The position numbers and the translations under genes were made by a program. Shown here piece by piece: positions 7,139 to 15,165 of a stretch of DNA of 64,000 nucleotides. The notes beneath the pieces were generated by a model that saw only the letters and a list, made by a program, of their open reading frames with translations, was not told where the DNA came from and searched no databases. The stretch covers positions 7,130,001 through 7,194,000 of the forward strand of contig NZ_CP063373.1 of the NCBI RefSeq assembly GCF_015160855.1. Direction: 5' to 3'. This DNA is from Streptomyces ferrugineus (GTDB lineage Bacteria > Actinomycetota > Actinomycetes > Streptomycetales > Streptomycetaceae). Positions within the stretch are counted from its first letter, which is position 1; each line of letters begins with the position of its first letter.

Positions 7139-9811
7139 ATGGCCGGAATCCTCGGCCGGCTGCGCTCCCTGTTGAGCGCACGCACCGTCGCCCGCCAGGT
7201 CTTCGTGCTGCAGGCCGCGATCGTCGTGCTCCTCGTCGTCGCCGCGGTGGTGGCCCTGGTGCTCCAGGTGCGCACCGACTCCAGGCGGGAGGCCGGCAAC
7301 CGCTCCCTCGCCGTGGCCGAGGCCTTCGCGAACGCGCCCGGTGTGGTCGACGCCCTGGCCGGCCCGGACCCCAGCGCGGAACTCCAGCCGCGGGCCGAGG
7401 CGGCGCGCGAGGCCACCGACGTGGACTTCATCGTGGTGATGACCAGGGACGGGATCCGCTACACCCACCCCAACCCCGAGCAGATCGGCAAGCACTTCGT
7501 CGGCACCATCGCCCCGGCCGCACAGGGCGGTGTCGTACGGGAGACGTACACCGGGACCCTGGGGCCGTCGGTGCGGGCCGTGGTCCCCGTGACCGACGGC
7601 GACGGCCGGATCGTCGGGCTGGTGGCCGCCGGGGTGACGCTGGCCAGCGTGGGCGGGATCGTCGACCACCAGCTGCCGGTGCTGCTCGGCACGGCGGCGG
7701 CCGCGCTCGTCCTCGCCACCGCCGGGACCGCGCTGGTCAGCCGGCGCCTGCTGCGGCAGACGCACGGGCTGGGGCCCGCCGAGATGACGCGGATGTACGA
7801 GCATCACGACGCCGTCCTGCACGCCGTACGGGAAGGCGTGCTGATCATGGACGGGCGGCACCGGCTGGCGCTGGCCAACGACGAGGCGCGCCGGCTGCTC
7901 GGGCTGTCGGCGCACGCGGAGGGGCTGCCCTGTATCGCCCTGGGCATCGGCAGTGACCTCGCGGGGCTGTTCGCCTCCGGGCGGGACGCCACCGACGAGG
8001 TGCACCTGGCACGGGGCCGGCTGCTGGCCGTCAGCCAGCGCTCGACCGACCGGGACGGCGGCCCGCCCGGCAGCGTGGTCACCCTGCGGGACACCACCGA
8101 GCTGCGCACCATGACCGGCAGGGCGGACGTGGCGCAGGAGCGGCTGAAGCTGCTGTACGACGCGGGGCTGGAGATCGGCACCGCCCTCGATGTCACACGC
8201 ACCTCACAGGAGCTGGCCGAGTTCGCGGTGCCCCGGTTCGCGGACTTCGTCTCCATCGATCTGGCGGATCCGGTGCTGCGCGGCGAGGAGCCCAAGGAGG
8301 GCCGTACGGACATGCGCCGGGTCGCCTTCCAGGGCGTACGGGAGGGCAGCCCGCTCTATCCGGTCGGCAAGCTGATCCACTTCGCCAAGGGCACCCCGCA
8401 GGCCTTCGGGTTCGGCACCGGAGAGTCCGTGCTGGAGGAGGACCTGCCCGCCTTCTCCGGCTGGCAGCGGCAGGATCCCGACAACGCCCGCAGAATCGTG
8501 GAGTTCGGGATCCACACGATGCTCACCGTGCCGCTGCGGGCCCGTGGCGTCATCATGGGCATGGCCACCTTCTGGCGCGCCGACCGGCCCGATCCGTTCG
8601 AGCCCGACGACATCTCCCTCGCCGAGGAGCTGGTGGCGCGCGCCGCCGTCAGCATCGACAACGCCCGCCGCTACACCCGTGAGCACACCCTGTCGGTCAC
8701 CCTCCAGCGCAGCCTGCTGCCCCGGGCGCTGCCGGAGCAGAGCGCGCTCGACGTCGCCTACCGCTATCTGCCCGCACAGGCGGCGCAGGGCGGGGTCGGC
8801 GGGGACTGGTTCGACGTCATCCCGCTGCCGGGTGCGCGGGTGGCACTGGTCGTGGGGGACGTCGTGGGACACGGACTGCACGCGGCGGCCACGATGGGAC
8901 GGCTGCGTACGGCGGTCCACAACTTCTCCACCCTGGACCTGCCGCCCGACGAACTCCTCGGCCATCTGGACGAGTTGGTGGCCCGCATCGACCAGGACGA
9001 GGGCGACGGCGAGATAGCGCCCATCACCGGAGCGACCTGTCTGTACGCCGTGTACGACCCGTCCTCCGGGAATTGCGCCCTCTCCCGCGCCGGCCACCTC
9101 GAACCGGCGCTCGTGCACCCCGACGGCGAGGTCGAGTTCCTGACTGTGCCCGGCGGGGCGCCGCTGGGCCTGGGCGGCAGCCTGCCCTTCGAGGCGACCG
9201 AACTGCGGCTGCCGGAGGGCAGCGGTCTTGTGCTGTACACGGACGGGCTGGTCGAGGACCAGGGGCGGGACATCGACGAGGGGCTGGAGCGGCTGCGCGG
9301 GGCGCTGGCCGCGGCGCCGCCGACCCGGGGCCGGACGCCGGAGGAGACGTGCAAGTCGGTGCTGGAGGAACTGCTGCCCGAGCGGCCGCGCGACGACGTC
9401 GCCCTCGTCGTGGCCCGGACCCGGCTGCTCCCCGCCGACCGCACGGCGAACTGGGACGTCCCGGACGACCCCGCCGCCGTGGCACGGGTGCGGGCGGCGG
9501 CCACCCGGACGCTGGACGAGTGGGGGCTGGCGGAGGAGGCGTTCACGACCGAGCTGATCCTCAGCGAGCTGGTCACCAACGCCCTGCGCCACGCCACCGG
9601 CCCCATCCGCGTCCGCCTCGTCCGCGACCGCGCCCTGATCTGCGAGGTCTCCGACGGCAGCAACACCGCCCCGCATCTGCGCAGCGCGGCCACCACGGAC
9701 GAGGGCGGCCGGGGACTGTTCCTGGTGGCGCAGTTCGCCGAGCGGTGGGGGACGCGCTACACGGCGCTCGGCAAGGTGATCTGGACGGAACAGCCCCTGC
9801 CGGGCTCGTGA
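7139..9811 (+). CDS. Membrane sensor SpoIIE phosphatase with PAS, GAF and anti-sigma-type ATPase domains
   Basis: An 890-residue multidomain signalling protein. Membrane segments at about 20-44 and 180-202 flank an extracellular single-Cache/CitA-like sensor domain. A PAS domain (about 220-320), a GAF domain (about 335-512), a SpoIIE PP2C phosphatase (about 530-745; motifs GGDWFDVI and GDVVGHG) and a C-terminal HATPase_c domain (about 755-888; LSELVTNALRHA and GGRGLFLV) follow. One chain thus holds both a phosphatase that would activate an anti-sigma antagonist and an RsbW-like kinase that would inactivate it. No STAS or sigma gene lies beside it, so its partners are encoded elsewhere. Its ATG is 61 nt after the regulator stop. 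Confidence 0.92.
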   Translation: MAGILGRLRSLLSARTVARQVFVLQAAIVVLLVVAAVVALVLQVRTDSRREAGNRSLAVAEAFANAPGVVDALAGPDPSAELQPRAEAAREATDVDFIVVMTRDGIRYTHPNPEQIGKHFVGTIAPAAQGGVVRETYTGTLGPSVRAVVPVTDGDGRIVGLVAAGVTLASVGGIVDHQLPVLLGTAAAALVLATAGTALVSRRLLRQTHGLGPAEMTRMYEHHDAVLHAVREGVLIMDGRHRLALANDEARRLLGLSAHAEGLPCIALGIGSDLAGLFASGRDATDEVHLARGRLLAVSQRSTDRDGGPPGSVVTLRDTTELRTMTGRADVAQERLKLLYDAGLEIGTALDVTRTSQELAEFAVPRFADFVSIDLADPVLRGEEPKEGRTDMRRVAFQGVREGSPLYPVGKLIHFAKGTPQAFGFGTGESVLEEDLPAFSGWQRQDPDNARRIVEFGIHTMLTVPLRARGVIMGMATFWRADRPDPFEPDDISLAEELVARAAVSIDNARRYTREHTLSVTLQRSLLPRALPEQSALDVAYRYLPAQAAQGGVGGDWFDVIPLPGARVALVVGDVVGHGLHAAATMGRLRTAVHNFSTLDLPPDELLGHLDELVARIDQDEGDGEIAPITGATCLYAVYDPSSGNCALSRAGHLEPALVHPDGEVEFLTVPGGAPLGLGGSLPFEATELRLPEGSGLVLYTDGLVEDQGRDIDEGLERLRGALAAAPPTRGRTPEETCKSVLEELLPERPRDDVALVVARTRLLPADRTANWDVPDDPAAVARVRAAATRTLDEWGLAEEAFTTELILSELVTNALRHATGPIRVRLVRDRALICEVSDGSNTAPHLRSAATTDEGGRGLFLVAQFAERWGTRYTALGKVIWTEQPLPGS

Positions 9812-9854
9812 CAGGGCCACGACGAAGCCATGTAAAGCGCGGATGACGAAACCG

Positions 9855-9883
9855 TTGACGGAAACATGACTCACTTTTATCTT
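9855..9883 (+). promoter_or_regulatory. Promoter of the GH43 arabinan-degradation genes
   Basis: A -35 TTGACG (9855-9860) and -10 TATCTT (9878-9883) separated by 17 nt, a good housekeeping-type match. Transcription would start near 9890. That rules out an in-frame ATG at 9866 as start codon. An inverted repeat GTTCG-n6-CGAAC (9915-9930) lies in the leader and could be an operator. Confidence 0.6.
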
Positions 9884-9952
9884 CTGTCCCATCACGATCG
9901 GAATCACGAACTGCGTTCGACATTCCGAACTTACGGACAGGGACGGTCTCGT

Positions 9953-11461
9953 ATGCCCCGGATGTCTCACCCCCCACTCAGGAGACGCCGCAGATCGCTG
10001 ATCCTCTGCGTGCTCGCGGCCCTCCTCACCCTGGTGGCCACCACTCAGCCGGCGTCCGCGGCGGACGGCCGCCCGTACACCAACCCGCTGAAGTCGTTCA
10101 AGGGCGCCGACCCGTGGCTCCAGTACCACGACGGCGACTACTACCTGATCACCACGACGTTCACCGGCATCCTCGGCATCCGCAAGTCGCCGACGCTCGC
10201 GGGTCTGGCCACCGCGCCCAACGTCCAGGTGTGGTCGGACACCACGTCGACCCGCAACACCAACTTCTGGGCGCCGGAGATGCATCTGTTCAACGGCCGC
10301 TGGTACGTGTACTACTCGGCCGGCCGGAGCGGCGTCGCCTGCTGCGACTCCCAGCGCACTCATGTGCTGGAGAGCGCCGGGACGGACCCGATGGGGCCGT
10401 ACACCTACAAGGGCTCGCTGACCGGGTCCAATCTCACGCCGGGCGGCTGGCTGATCGACGCGAGTGTGCTGCGGGCGAACAACAGGCTGTATCTGCTGGG
10501 CAGCGGGTTCGTCAACGGCAGTACGCAGAGCCTGGTCATCGCCCCGCTGAGCAACCCCTACACGCTGGCGAGCGACAACTTCACGATCATCTCCAGCCCG
10601 ACCCTGGACTGGGAGCGCTCCGGCAACCCGGTCAACGAGGGCCCCGAGCCGCTCTACCGGGGCGGCCGCACCTTCCTCACGTACTCGGCGAGTTCCTGCC
10701 AGACCGCCGACTACAAGCTCGGACAACTGGAGCTGACCGGCTCCGACCCGCTGGACCCGGCGTCCTGGACCAAGAAGCGGACCCCGGTCTTCCAGCGCAG
10801 TGACGCCAGCGGCGTCTACGGCCCGGGACACAACGGCTTCTTCACCTCCCCCGACGGCACCGAGAACTGGATCGTCTACCACGCCAACTCCGCCTCGAAC
10901 GGCGGCTGCGGCAACGGACGCACCACCCGGGCCCAGGAGTTCACCTGGAACGCCGACGGCACCCCGGACTTCGGCACACCGGCCGGCCTCGGCACCACCC
11001 TTCCCGGCCCGTCCGGCGAGACGGCCGCGACGCCGACGTCGTACACCCTCGTCAACCGGTCCAGCGGCAAGTGCCTGGACGTGAACGGCGGCAACACCGC
11101 CGACGGCACGAACATCTTCCAGTGGACCTGCAACGGCGGGGCCAACCAGAAGTGGAAGGTCGAGGACCTCGGCGACGACACCAACCGACTGGTCAACGTC
11201 GCCACCGGCAAGGTGATGGACACCGCCGAGTGCTCCGCCGCCGACGGCGCCGGGATCCGGCAGTGGTCCTGGCTCAACAACAAGTGCCAGCGCTACCGGC
11301 TCGTGTTCACCGCGAGCGGCGACCACGTCCGGATCGTCAACGAGTCCACCGGCAAGGTCGCCGACGTCGCCAACTGCTCCACCGCGAACGGCACCGACGT
11401 GCGCCAGTGGACCTGGCTGAACAACAACTGCCAGCAGTGGCGCCTCGTCCCCGCGACCTGA
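9953..11461 (+). CDS. Secreted GH43 arabinan endo-1,5-alpha-arabinosidase-like enzyme with ricin-type lectin domain
   Basis: A 502-residue secreted glycosidase. A basic Sec signal (LRRRRRSLILCVLAALLTLV, cleavage after ASA) leads into a five-bladed GH43 domain with the catalytic aspartate in GADPW, the FWAPEMH motif and the acid residue in NEGPE. From about residue 365 a ricin-B/CBM13 domain follows, with QW repeats (FQWTCNGGANQKW, RQWSWLNNKCQ, RQWTWLNNNCQ). It should cut alpha-1,5-arabinan in plant cell walls; the lectin domain likely holds it on polysaccharide. Start ATG at 9953 is chosen because the promoter at 9855-9883 excludes the earlier ATG. A second GH43 gene follows 29 nt later. Confidence 0.88.
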   Translation: MPRMSHPPLRRRRRSLILCVLAALLTLVATTQPASAADGRPYTNPLKSFKGADPWLQYHDGDYYLITTTFTGILGIRKSPTLAGLATAPNVQVWSDTTSTRNTNFWAPEMHLFNGRWYVYYSAGRSGVACCDSQRTHVLESAGTDPMGPYTYKGSLTGSNLTPGGWLIDASVLRANNRLYLLGSGFVNGSTQSLVIAPLSNPYTLASDNFTIISSPTLDWERSGNPVNEGPEPLYRGGRTFLTYSASSCQTADYKLGQLELTGSDPLDPASWTKKRTPVFQRSDASGVYGPGHNGFFTSPDGTENWIVYHANSASNGGCGNGRTTRAQEFTWNADGTPDFGTPAGLGTTLPGPSGETAATPTSYTLVNRSSGKCLDVNGGNTADGTNIFQWTCNGGANQKWKVEDLGDDTNRLVNVATGKVMDTAECSAADGAGIRQWSWLNNKCQRYRLVFTASGDHVRIVNESTGKVADVANCSTANGTDVRQWTWLNNNCQQWRLVPAT

Positions 11462-11490
11462 TCTTCCAACTCCCGCATTGGAGAAGCACC

Positions 11491-12939
11491 TTGAGACGCA
11501 ACGCCCTGCGGCTGCTCACGGCCGTCCTGATGGCCCTCGCGGCCTGCCTCGCCGGGCCGGGTCCCGCCGCCCAGGCCGCCGTGCCGGACTCCCCCGCCGT
11601 GACCTTCACCAACCCGATCGCTCTGCAGCGCGCCGATCCGCACATCTTCAAGCACACCGACGGCTTCTACTACTTCACGGCGACCGTTCCGGCGTACGAC
11701 AAGATCGTCATGCGCCGGGCCACCACTCTTCAGGGGCTCTCCACCGCCCCGGAGACCACGATCTGGACCAAGCACGCGAGCGGTGAGATGGGCGCCCACA
11801 TCTGGGCCCCGGAGATCCACTTCATCGACGGCAAGTGGTACGTCTACTTCACCGCCGGCTGGTCCAACGACAAGTGGCGGATCCGGCCATACGTCCTGGA
11901 GTCCAGCTCCGCCAACCCGCTCACCGGCACCTGGACCGAGAAGGGCCGCATCTCCCTGCCCCTGGACACCTTCTCGCTCGACGCCACGACGTTCGTGCAC
12001 AACGGCACCCGCTACCTCAGCTGGGCGCAGAACGACCCCGCCGTCGGCGCGGGCACCAACATCTACCTGGCCCGGATGTCCAGCCCATGGACCATCACCG
12101 GCAGCCCCGTGATGATCGCCCGGCCCACCCACGCCTGGGAGAAGGTCGGCGCGACCGTCAACGAGGGCCCGGCCTTCATCCAGCACGGCAGCAAGGTTTT
12201 CATGACCTTCTCCGCCAGCGCCACCGACGCCAACTACTGCCTCGGCCTGCTGACCGCCGATGCCACGGCCGACCTGATGAACCCGGCGTCCTGGACCAAG
12301 AATCCCTCGCCGGTCTTCAAGAGCAACGACGCCACCGGCCAGTACGGTCCCGGTCACAACAGTTTCACCGTCTCCGAGGACGGCAAGTCGGACATCCTCG
12401 TCTACCACGACCGCGACTACAAGAACATCAGCGGCGACCCGCTCAACGACCCCAACCGCCGCACCCGCTTCCAGAAGCTGTACTGGAAGGCCGACGGCAC
12501 CCCTGACTTCGGCATCCCGGTGGCCGACGGGGTCACGCCACAGCGCCTGTCGTCGTACAACTTCGCGGACCGGTTCATCCGGCACTGGGAGTACCGCGCC
12601 CGCATCGAAGCGAACGTCTCGCCGCTCGCGGACTCGCAGTTCCGCGTGGTCACCGGCCTGGCCGGCAGCGGCACCGTCTCCCTGGAGTCCACCAACTTCC
12701 CCGGCTACTACCTGCGGCACAAGAACTACGAGGTGAGGGTGGAGAAGAACGACGGCACGGCGACGTTCGCGTCCGACGCCAGCTTCCACCAGCGGGCCGG
12801 GCTGGCTGACTCGGCTGGGGTCTCCTACGAGTCGTACAACTACGCGGGCCGCTACATCAGGCACTACGAGTACCTGCTGTACATCCAGACGCCGAGCACG
12901 GCGACGGACCGGGCGGACGCCACGTTCTACGCCCAGTGA
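11491..12939 (+). CDS. Secreted GH43 alpha-L-arabinofuranosidase-like enzyme with CBM42
   Basis: A 482-residue secreted enzyme. The start is TTG at 11491, set by GGAGAAG about 4 nt upstream and by the signal peptide that begins there (LRRNALRLLTAVLMALAACL, cleavage near AQA). The GH43 domain shows RADPHIF, HIWAPEIHF and NEGPAF in the expected order. Residues about 345-482 form a CBM42/AbfB beta-trefoil, with three repeats of the type SYNFADRFIRHWEY, TNFPGYYLRHKNYE and SYNYAGRYIRHYEY. It probably removes arabinofuranosyl side chains and works with the preceding endo-acting GH43, with which it is almost certainly cotranscribed. Confidence 0.87.
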   Translation: MRRNALRLLTAVLMALAACLAGPGPAAQAAVPDSPAVTFTNPIALQRADPHIFKHTDGFYYFTATVPAYDKIVMRRATTLQGLSTAPETTIWTKHASGEMGAHIWAPEIHFIDGKWYVYFTAGWSNDKWRIRPYVLESSSANPLTGTWTEKGRISLPLDTFSLDATTFVHNGTRYLSWAQNDPAVGAGTNIYLARMSSPWTITGSPVMIARPTHAWEKVGATVNEGPAFIQHGSKVFMTFSASATDANYCLGLLTADATADLMNPASWTKNPSPVFKSNDATGQYGPGHNSFTVSEDGKSDILVYHDRDYKNISGDPLNDPNRRTRFQKLYWKADGTPDFGIPVADGVTPQRLSSYNFADRFIRHWEYRARIEANVSPLADSQFRVVTGLAGSGTVSLESTNFPGYYLRHKNYEVRVEKNDGTATFASDASFHQRAGLADSAGVSYESYNYAGRYIRHYEYLLYIQTPSTATDRADATFYAQ

Positions 12940-13015
12940 TCCGGTGAGGAACGGGATCCGGGCCGGTCGTCCGTGCGGCCCGGATCCCGCAGAACCGTTC
13001 CGTAAGATCACCTCC

Positions 13016-13456
13016 GTGGCGAACTTCCTCCTTCAGCGCACGGTCCCGCTCCCCCTCCCCGAGGCGTGGCGCCGCCTGACGGAGTGGTCCCGCCATGCCG
13101 ACGTCGCCCCGCTGACCCGCGTCCGCGTGACCACCCCCGGGCCGACCCACGAAGGCACCCGCTTCGTCGCCCGTTCCGGCATCGGCCCCCTCTCCTTCGA
13201 CGACCCGATGGAGGTGACGGTGTGGCGGCCGCCGGGCGACGACGCTCCGGGGCTGTGCCGGCTGGAGAAGCGGGGCCGGGTCATCACGGGCTGGGCCGAG
13301 ATCGAGGTGCGGCCCGGTCCGGGCGGGCGCGCACGGGTGCTGTGGCGGGAGGAGTTGCGGGTGCGGTTCGTGCCGGGGGCGTTCGACGGGGTGGTGGAGC
13401 GGACGGCTCGGGCGGTGTTCGGGCGGGCGGTGAATCGGTTGCTCAGACGGCCGTGA
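13016..13456 (+). CDS. SRPBCC-family (polyketide cyclase/START-like) protein
   Basis: A 146-residue small protein of the SRPBCC fold: an N-terminal helix-strand start (FLLQRTVPLPLPEAWRRLTEW), a central strand set, and a long C-terminal helix (FDGVVERTARAVFGRAVNRL). Such proteins bind hydrophobic ligands in a deep pocket. The GTG at 13016 is chosen because the family fold begins there; upstream sequence in frame is Arg/Pro-rich and not conserved-looking. The ribosome site is weak. No partner gene suggests a substrate. Confidence 0.75.
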   Translation: MANFLLQRTVPLPLPEAWRRLTEWSRHADVAPLTRVRVTTPGPTHEGTRFVARSGIGPLSFDDPMEVTVWRPPGDDAPGLCRLEKRGRVITGWAEIEVRPGPGGRARVLWREELRVRFVPGAFDGVVERTARAVFGRAVNRLLRRP

Positions 13457-13489
13457 GGCCCCGGTGGCGGCCGTGCCAGAGTGGGCGCC

Positions 13490-13950
13490 ATGGCCAAGAC
13501 CGAGGCAACGAGCGTGACGCCGGGCGAGGTTGAGGCGCCGACGGCGGACGGACTGCGGTGGTCGCCGGCCAGCGCCCGGGACACCGGGGACGACGGCGGG
13601 CTCGGTCGGCCGGCCCTCGGCGACCGCTGCCGGCACTCCGTCCCGCGCTCCGGTGTGCCGAACCGGCTGCGCCCCGGCTTCTGGGACAACAACGGCCAGC
13701 GCTGCGGCACGGCCGACGTGCTCGCGCCGGCCTGCGACCGGATCGCCGAGCAGGGCGACCCACCCGACCCACCCCACTGCGCCCACGCCCTCGTCACCGA
13801 CATCGCCCGCCACGCCACCCGCGACGCCGGCGGCGCCCGTTGGTCCAACGTCGAGCACCGGGCCGACCCGATCAGCCGGGGCGGTGACCCGGCCTACGCG
13901 TTCACCTGGCCCGATCAGCCGGCACCGCGGACCTGGGACGGGTGTCTCGC
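13490..13950 (+). pseudogene. Remnant of a LanC-like (lanthionine synthetase C-like) gene
   Basis: The frame starting at ATG 13490 encodes a stretch resembling the C-terminal half of Streptomyces LanC-like proteins. Recognisable pieces are RPGFWDNNGQRCGTADVLA, HALVTDIARHATRDAGGARWSNVEHRADP and GGDPAYAFTWPDQPAP. The N-terminal half with the rest of the alpha/alpha barrel is missing. In the motif where family members usually have Gly-Cys-Cys-Gly type zinc ligands, the first cysteine reads as arginine (QRCG). The frame then runs on over the antisense of the next gene without a stop of its own. I read it as a truncated, inactive gene. No lanthipeptide precursor is nearby. Confidence 0.6.
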
Positions 13951-15107
13951 TAGGCCACCGAACCGATCCGTCCCGCCGGGGACGACGTGGACGTCGTGTC
14001 GTGATGGATCGGTGTGTGCGCGCCGGTCAGTGAGGCGCCGCTGCCGCCACGCCGGGCCGCGACGATCTCCGACCCGATCGACAGGGCCGTCTCCTCGGGC
14101 GTACGGGCGCCCAGGTCCAGGCCGATCGGGGAGTGCAGCCGCGCCAACTCCAGTTCGGTGACGCCGACTTGGCGCAGCCGCTCGTTGCGGTCCAGATGCG
14201 TCCGCCGTGACCCCATCGCGCCGACGTAGGCGACCGGGAGGCGCAACGCCCGTTGCAGCAGGGGCACGTCGAACTTGGCGTCGTGGGTGAGTACGCACAG
14301 GACGGTTCGGCCGTCCACCTCCGTGGCCTCCAGGTATTTGTGGGGCCACTCGACGACGATCTCGTCGGCCTCGGGGAAGCGCGCCTTCGTCGCGAAGACG
14401 GGGCGCGCGTCGCACACGGTCACGTGGTAGTTCAGGAACTTGCCGATCCGCACCAGGGCCGAGGCGAAGTCGATCGCGCCGAAGACGATCATCCGGGGCG
14501 GCGGTACGGAGGACTCGATCAGCACCGTGAGCGGGGCGCCGCAGCGCGAGCCCTGTTCGCCGATCTCCAGGGTGCCCGTGCGGCCCGCGTCCAGGAACGC
14601 GGCCGTCTCCGCCGCGACCGTGCGGTCCAACTCGGGGTGGGCGCCGAAGCCGCCCTCGTGCGAGCCGTCCGGGCCGACCAGAAGGGCACGGCCCATCAGC
14701 TCCGCCGGCCCGGACACGATCCGTGCCACCGCCGCCGCCTCGCCACCCGCGGCCGCCCGCAGCGCGGACGCGAGCACCCGGCGGGCCGGGTCGGTGGAAC
14801 GTGCCGGCGTGACCAGGATGTCGATGATGCCCCCGCAGGTCAGACCGACCGCGAAGGCATCCTCGTCGCTGTAGCCGAAGCGCTCCAGAACCGTCTCGCC
14901 GTCCTGCAGCGCCTGTTGGCACAGCTCGTACACCGCGCCCTCCACACAGCCGCCGGAGACCGAGCCGATCGCCGTGCCGTCGGCGTCCACCGCGAGCGCG
15001 GCACCGGGCTGCCGGGGTGCGCTGCCGCCGACCGCCACCACGGTGGCGACGGCGAAGTCACGCCCCTGCTCGACCCACCGGTGCAACTCCTCGGCGATGT
15101 CCAGCAT
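13950..15107 (-). CDS. xdhC: XdhC-family molybdenum cofactor insertion protein
   Basis: A 385-residue XdhC/CoxI-family protein. The N-terminal XdhC_CoxI domain has GSAPRQPGAALAV and SVSGGCVEGAVYE. The C-terminal half is a Rossmann-like domain (PPRMIVFGAIDFASALVRIG, AYVGAMGSRRTH). The family binds molybdenum cofactor, helps its sulfuration and inserts it into xanthine dehydrogenase. It lies in a leftward group with a purine permease and xanthine dehydrogenase subunits, which fits that role. The last 35 residues are a low-complexity tail, and its 3' end adjoins the LanC-like remnant. Confidence 0.9.
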   Translation of the reverse strand: MLDIAEELHRWVEQGRDFAVATVVAVGGSAPRQPGAALAVDADGTAIGSVSGGCVEGAVYELCQQALQDGETVLERFGYSDEDAFAVGLTCGGIIDILVTPARSTDPARRVLASALRAAAGGEAAAVARIVSGPAELMGRALLVGPDGSHEGGFGAHPELDRTVAAETAAFLDAGRTGTLEIGEQGSRCGAPLTVLIESSVPPPRMIVFGAIDFASALVRIGKFLNYHVTVCDARPVFATKARFPEADEIVVEWPHKYLEATEVDGRTVLCVLTHDAKFDVPLLQRALRLPVAYVGAMGSRRTHLDRNERLRQVGVTELELARLHSPIGLDLGARTPEETALSIGSEIVAARRGGSGASLTGAHTPIHHDTTSTSSPAGRIGSVA

Positions 15108-15165
15108 CTGTCGGTCTCCTTAAAGCGGTTGTGTGGAGGGCGGTGCACACCCGCCGGCGCACCGG

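Noticed and set aside
9866..9952. Earlier ATG at 9866 for the first GH43 protein
   Set aside because: It lies upstream of the predicted transcription start and would put 29 extra residues before the signal peptide.
12944..13015. Longer start for the SRPBCC protein
   Set aside because: The extra 24 residues are Arg/Pro/Gly-rich and overlap the gap after the GH43 gene; the fold begins at the GTG at 13016.
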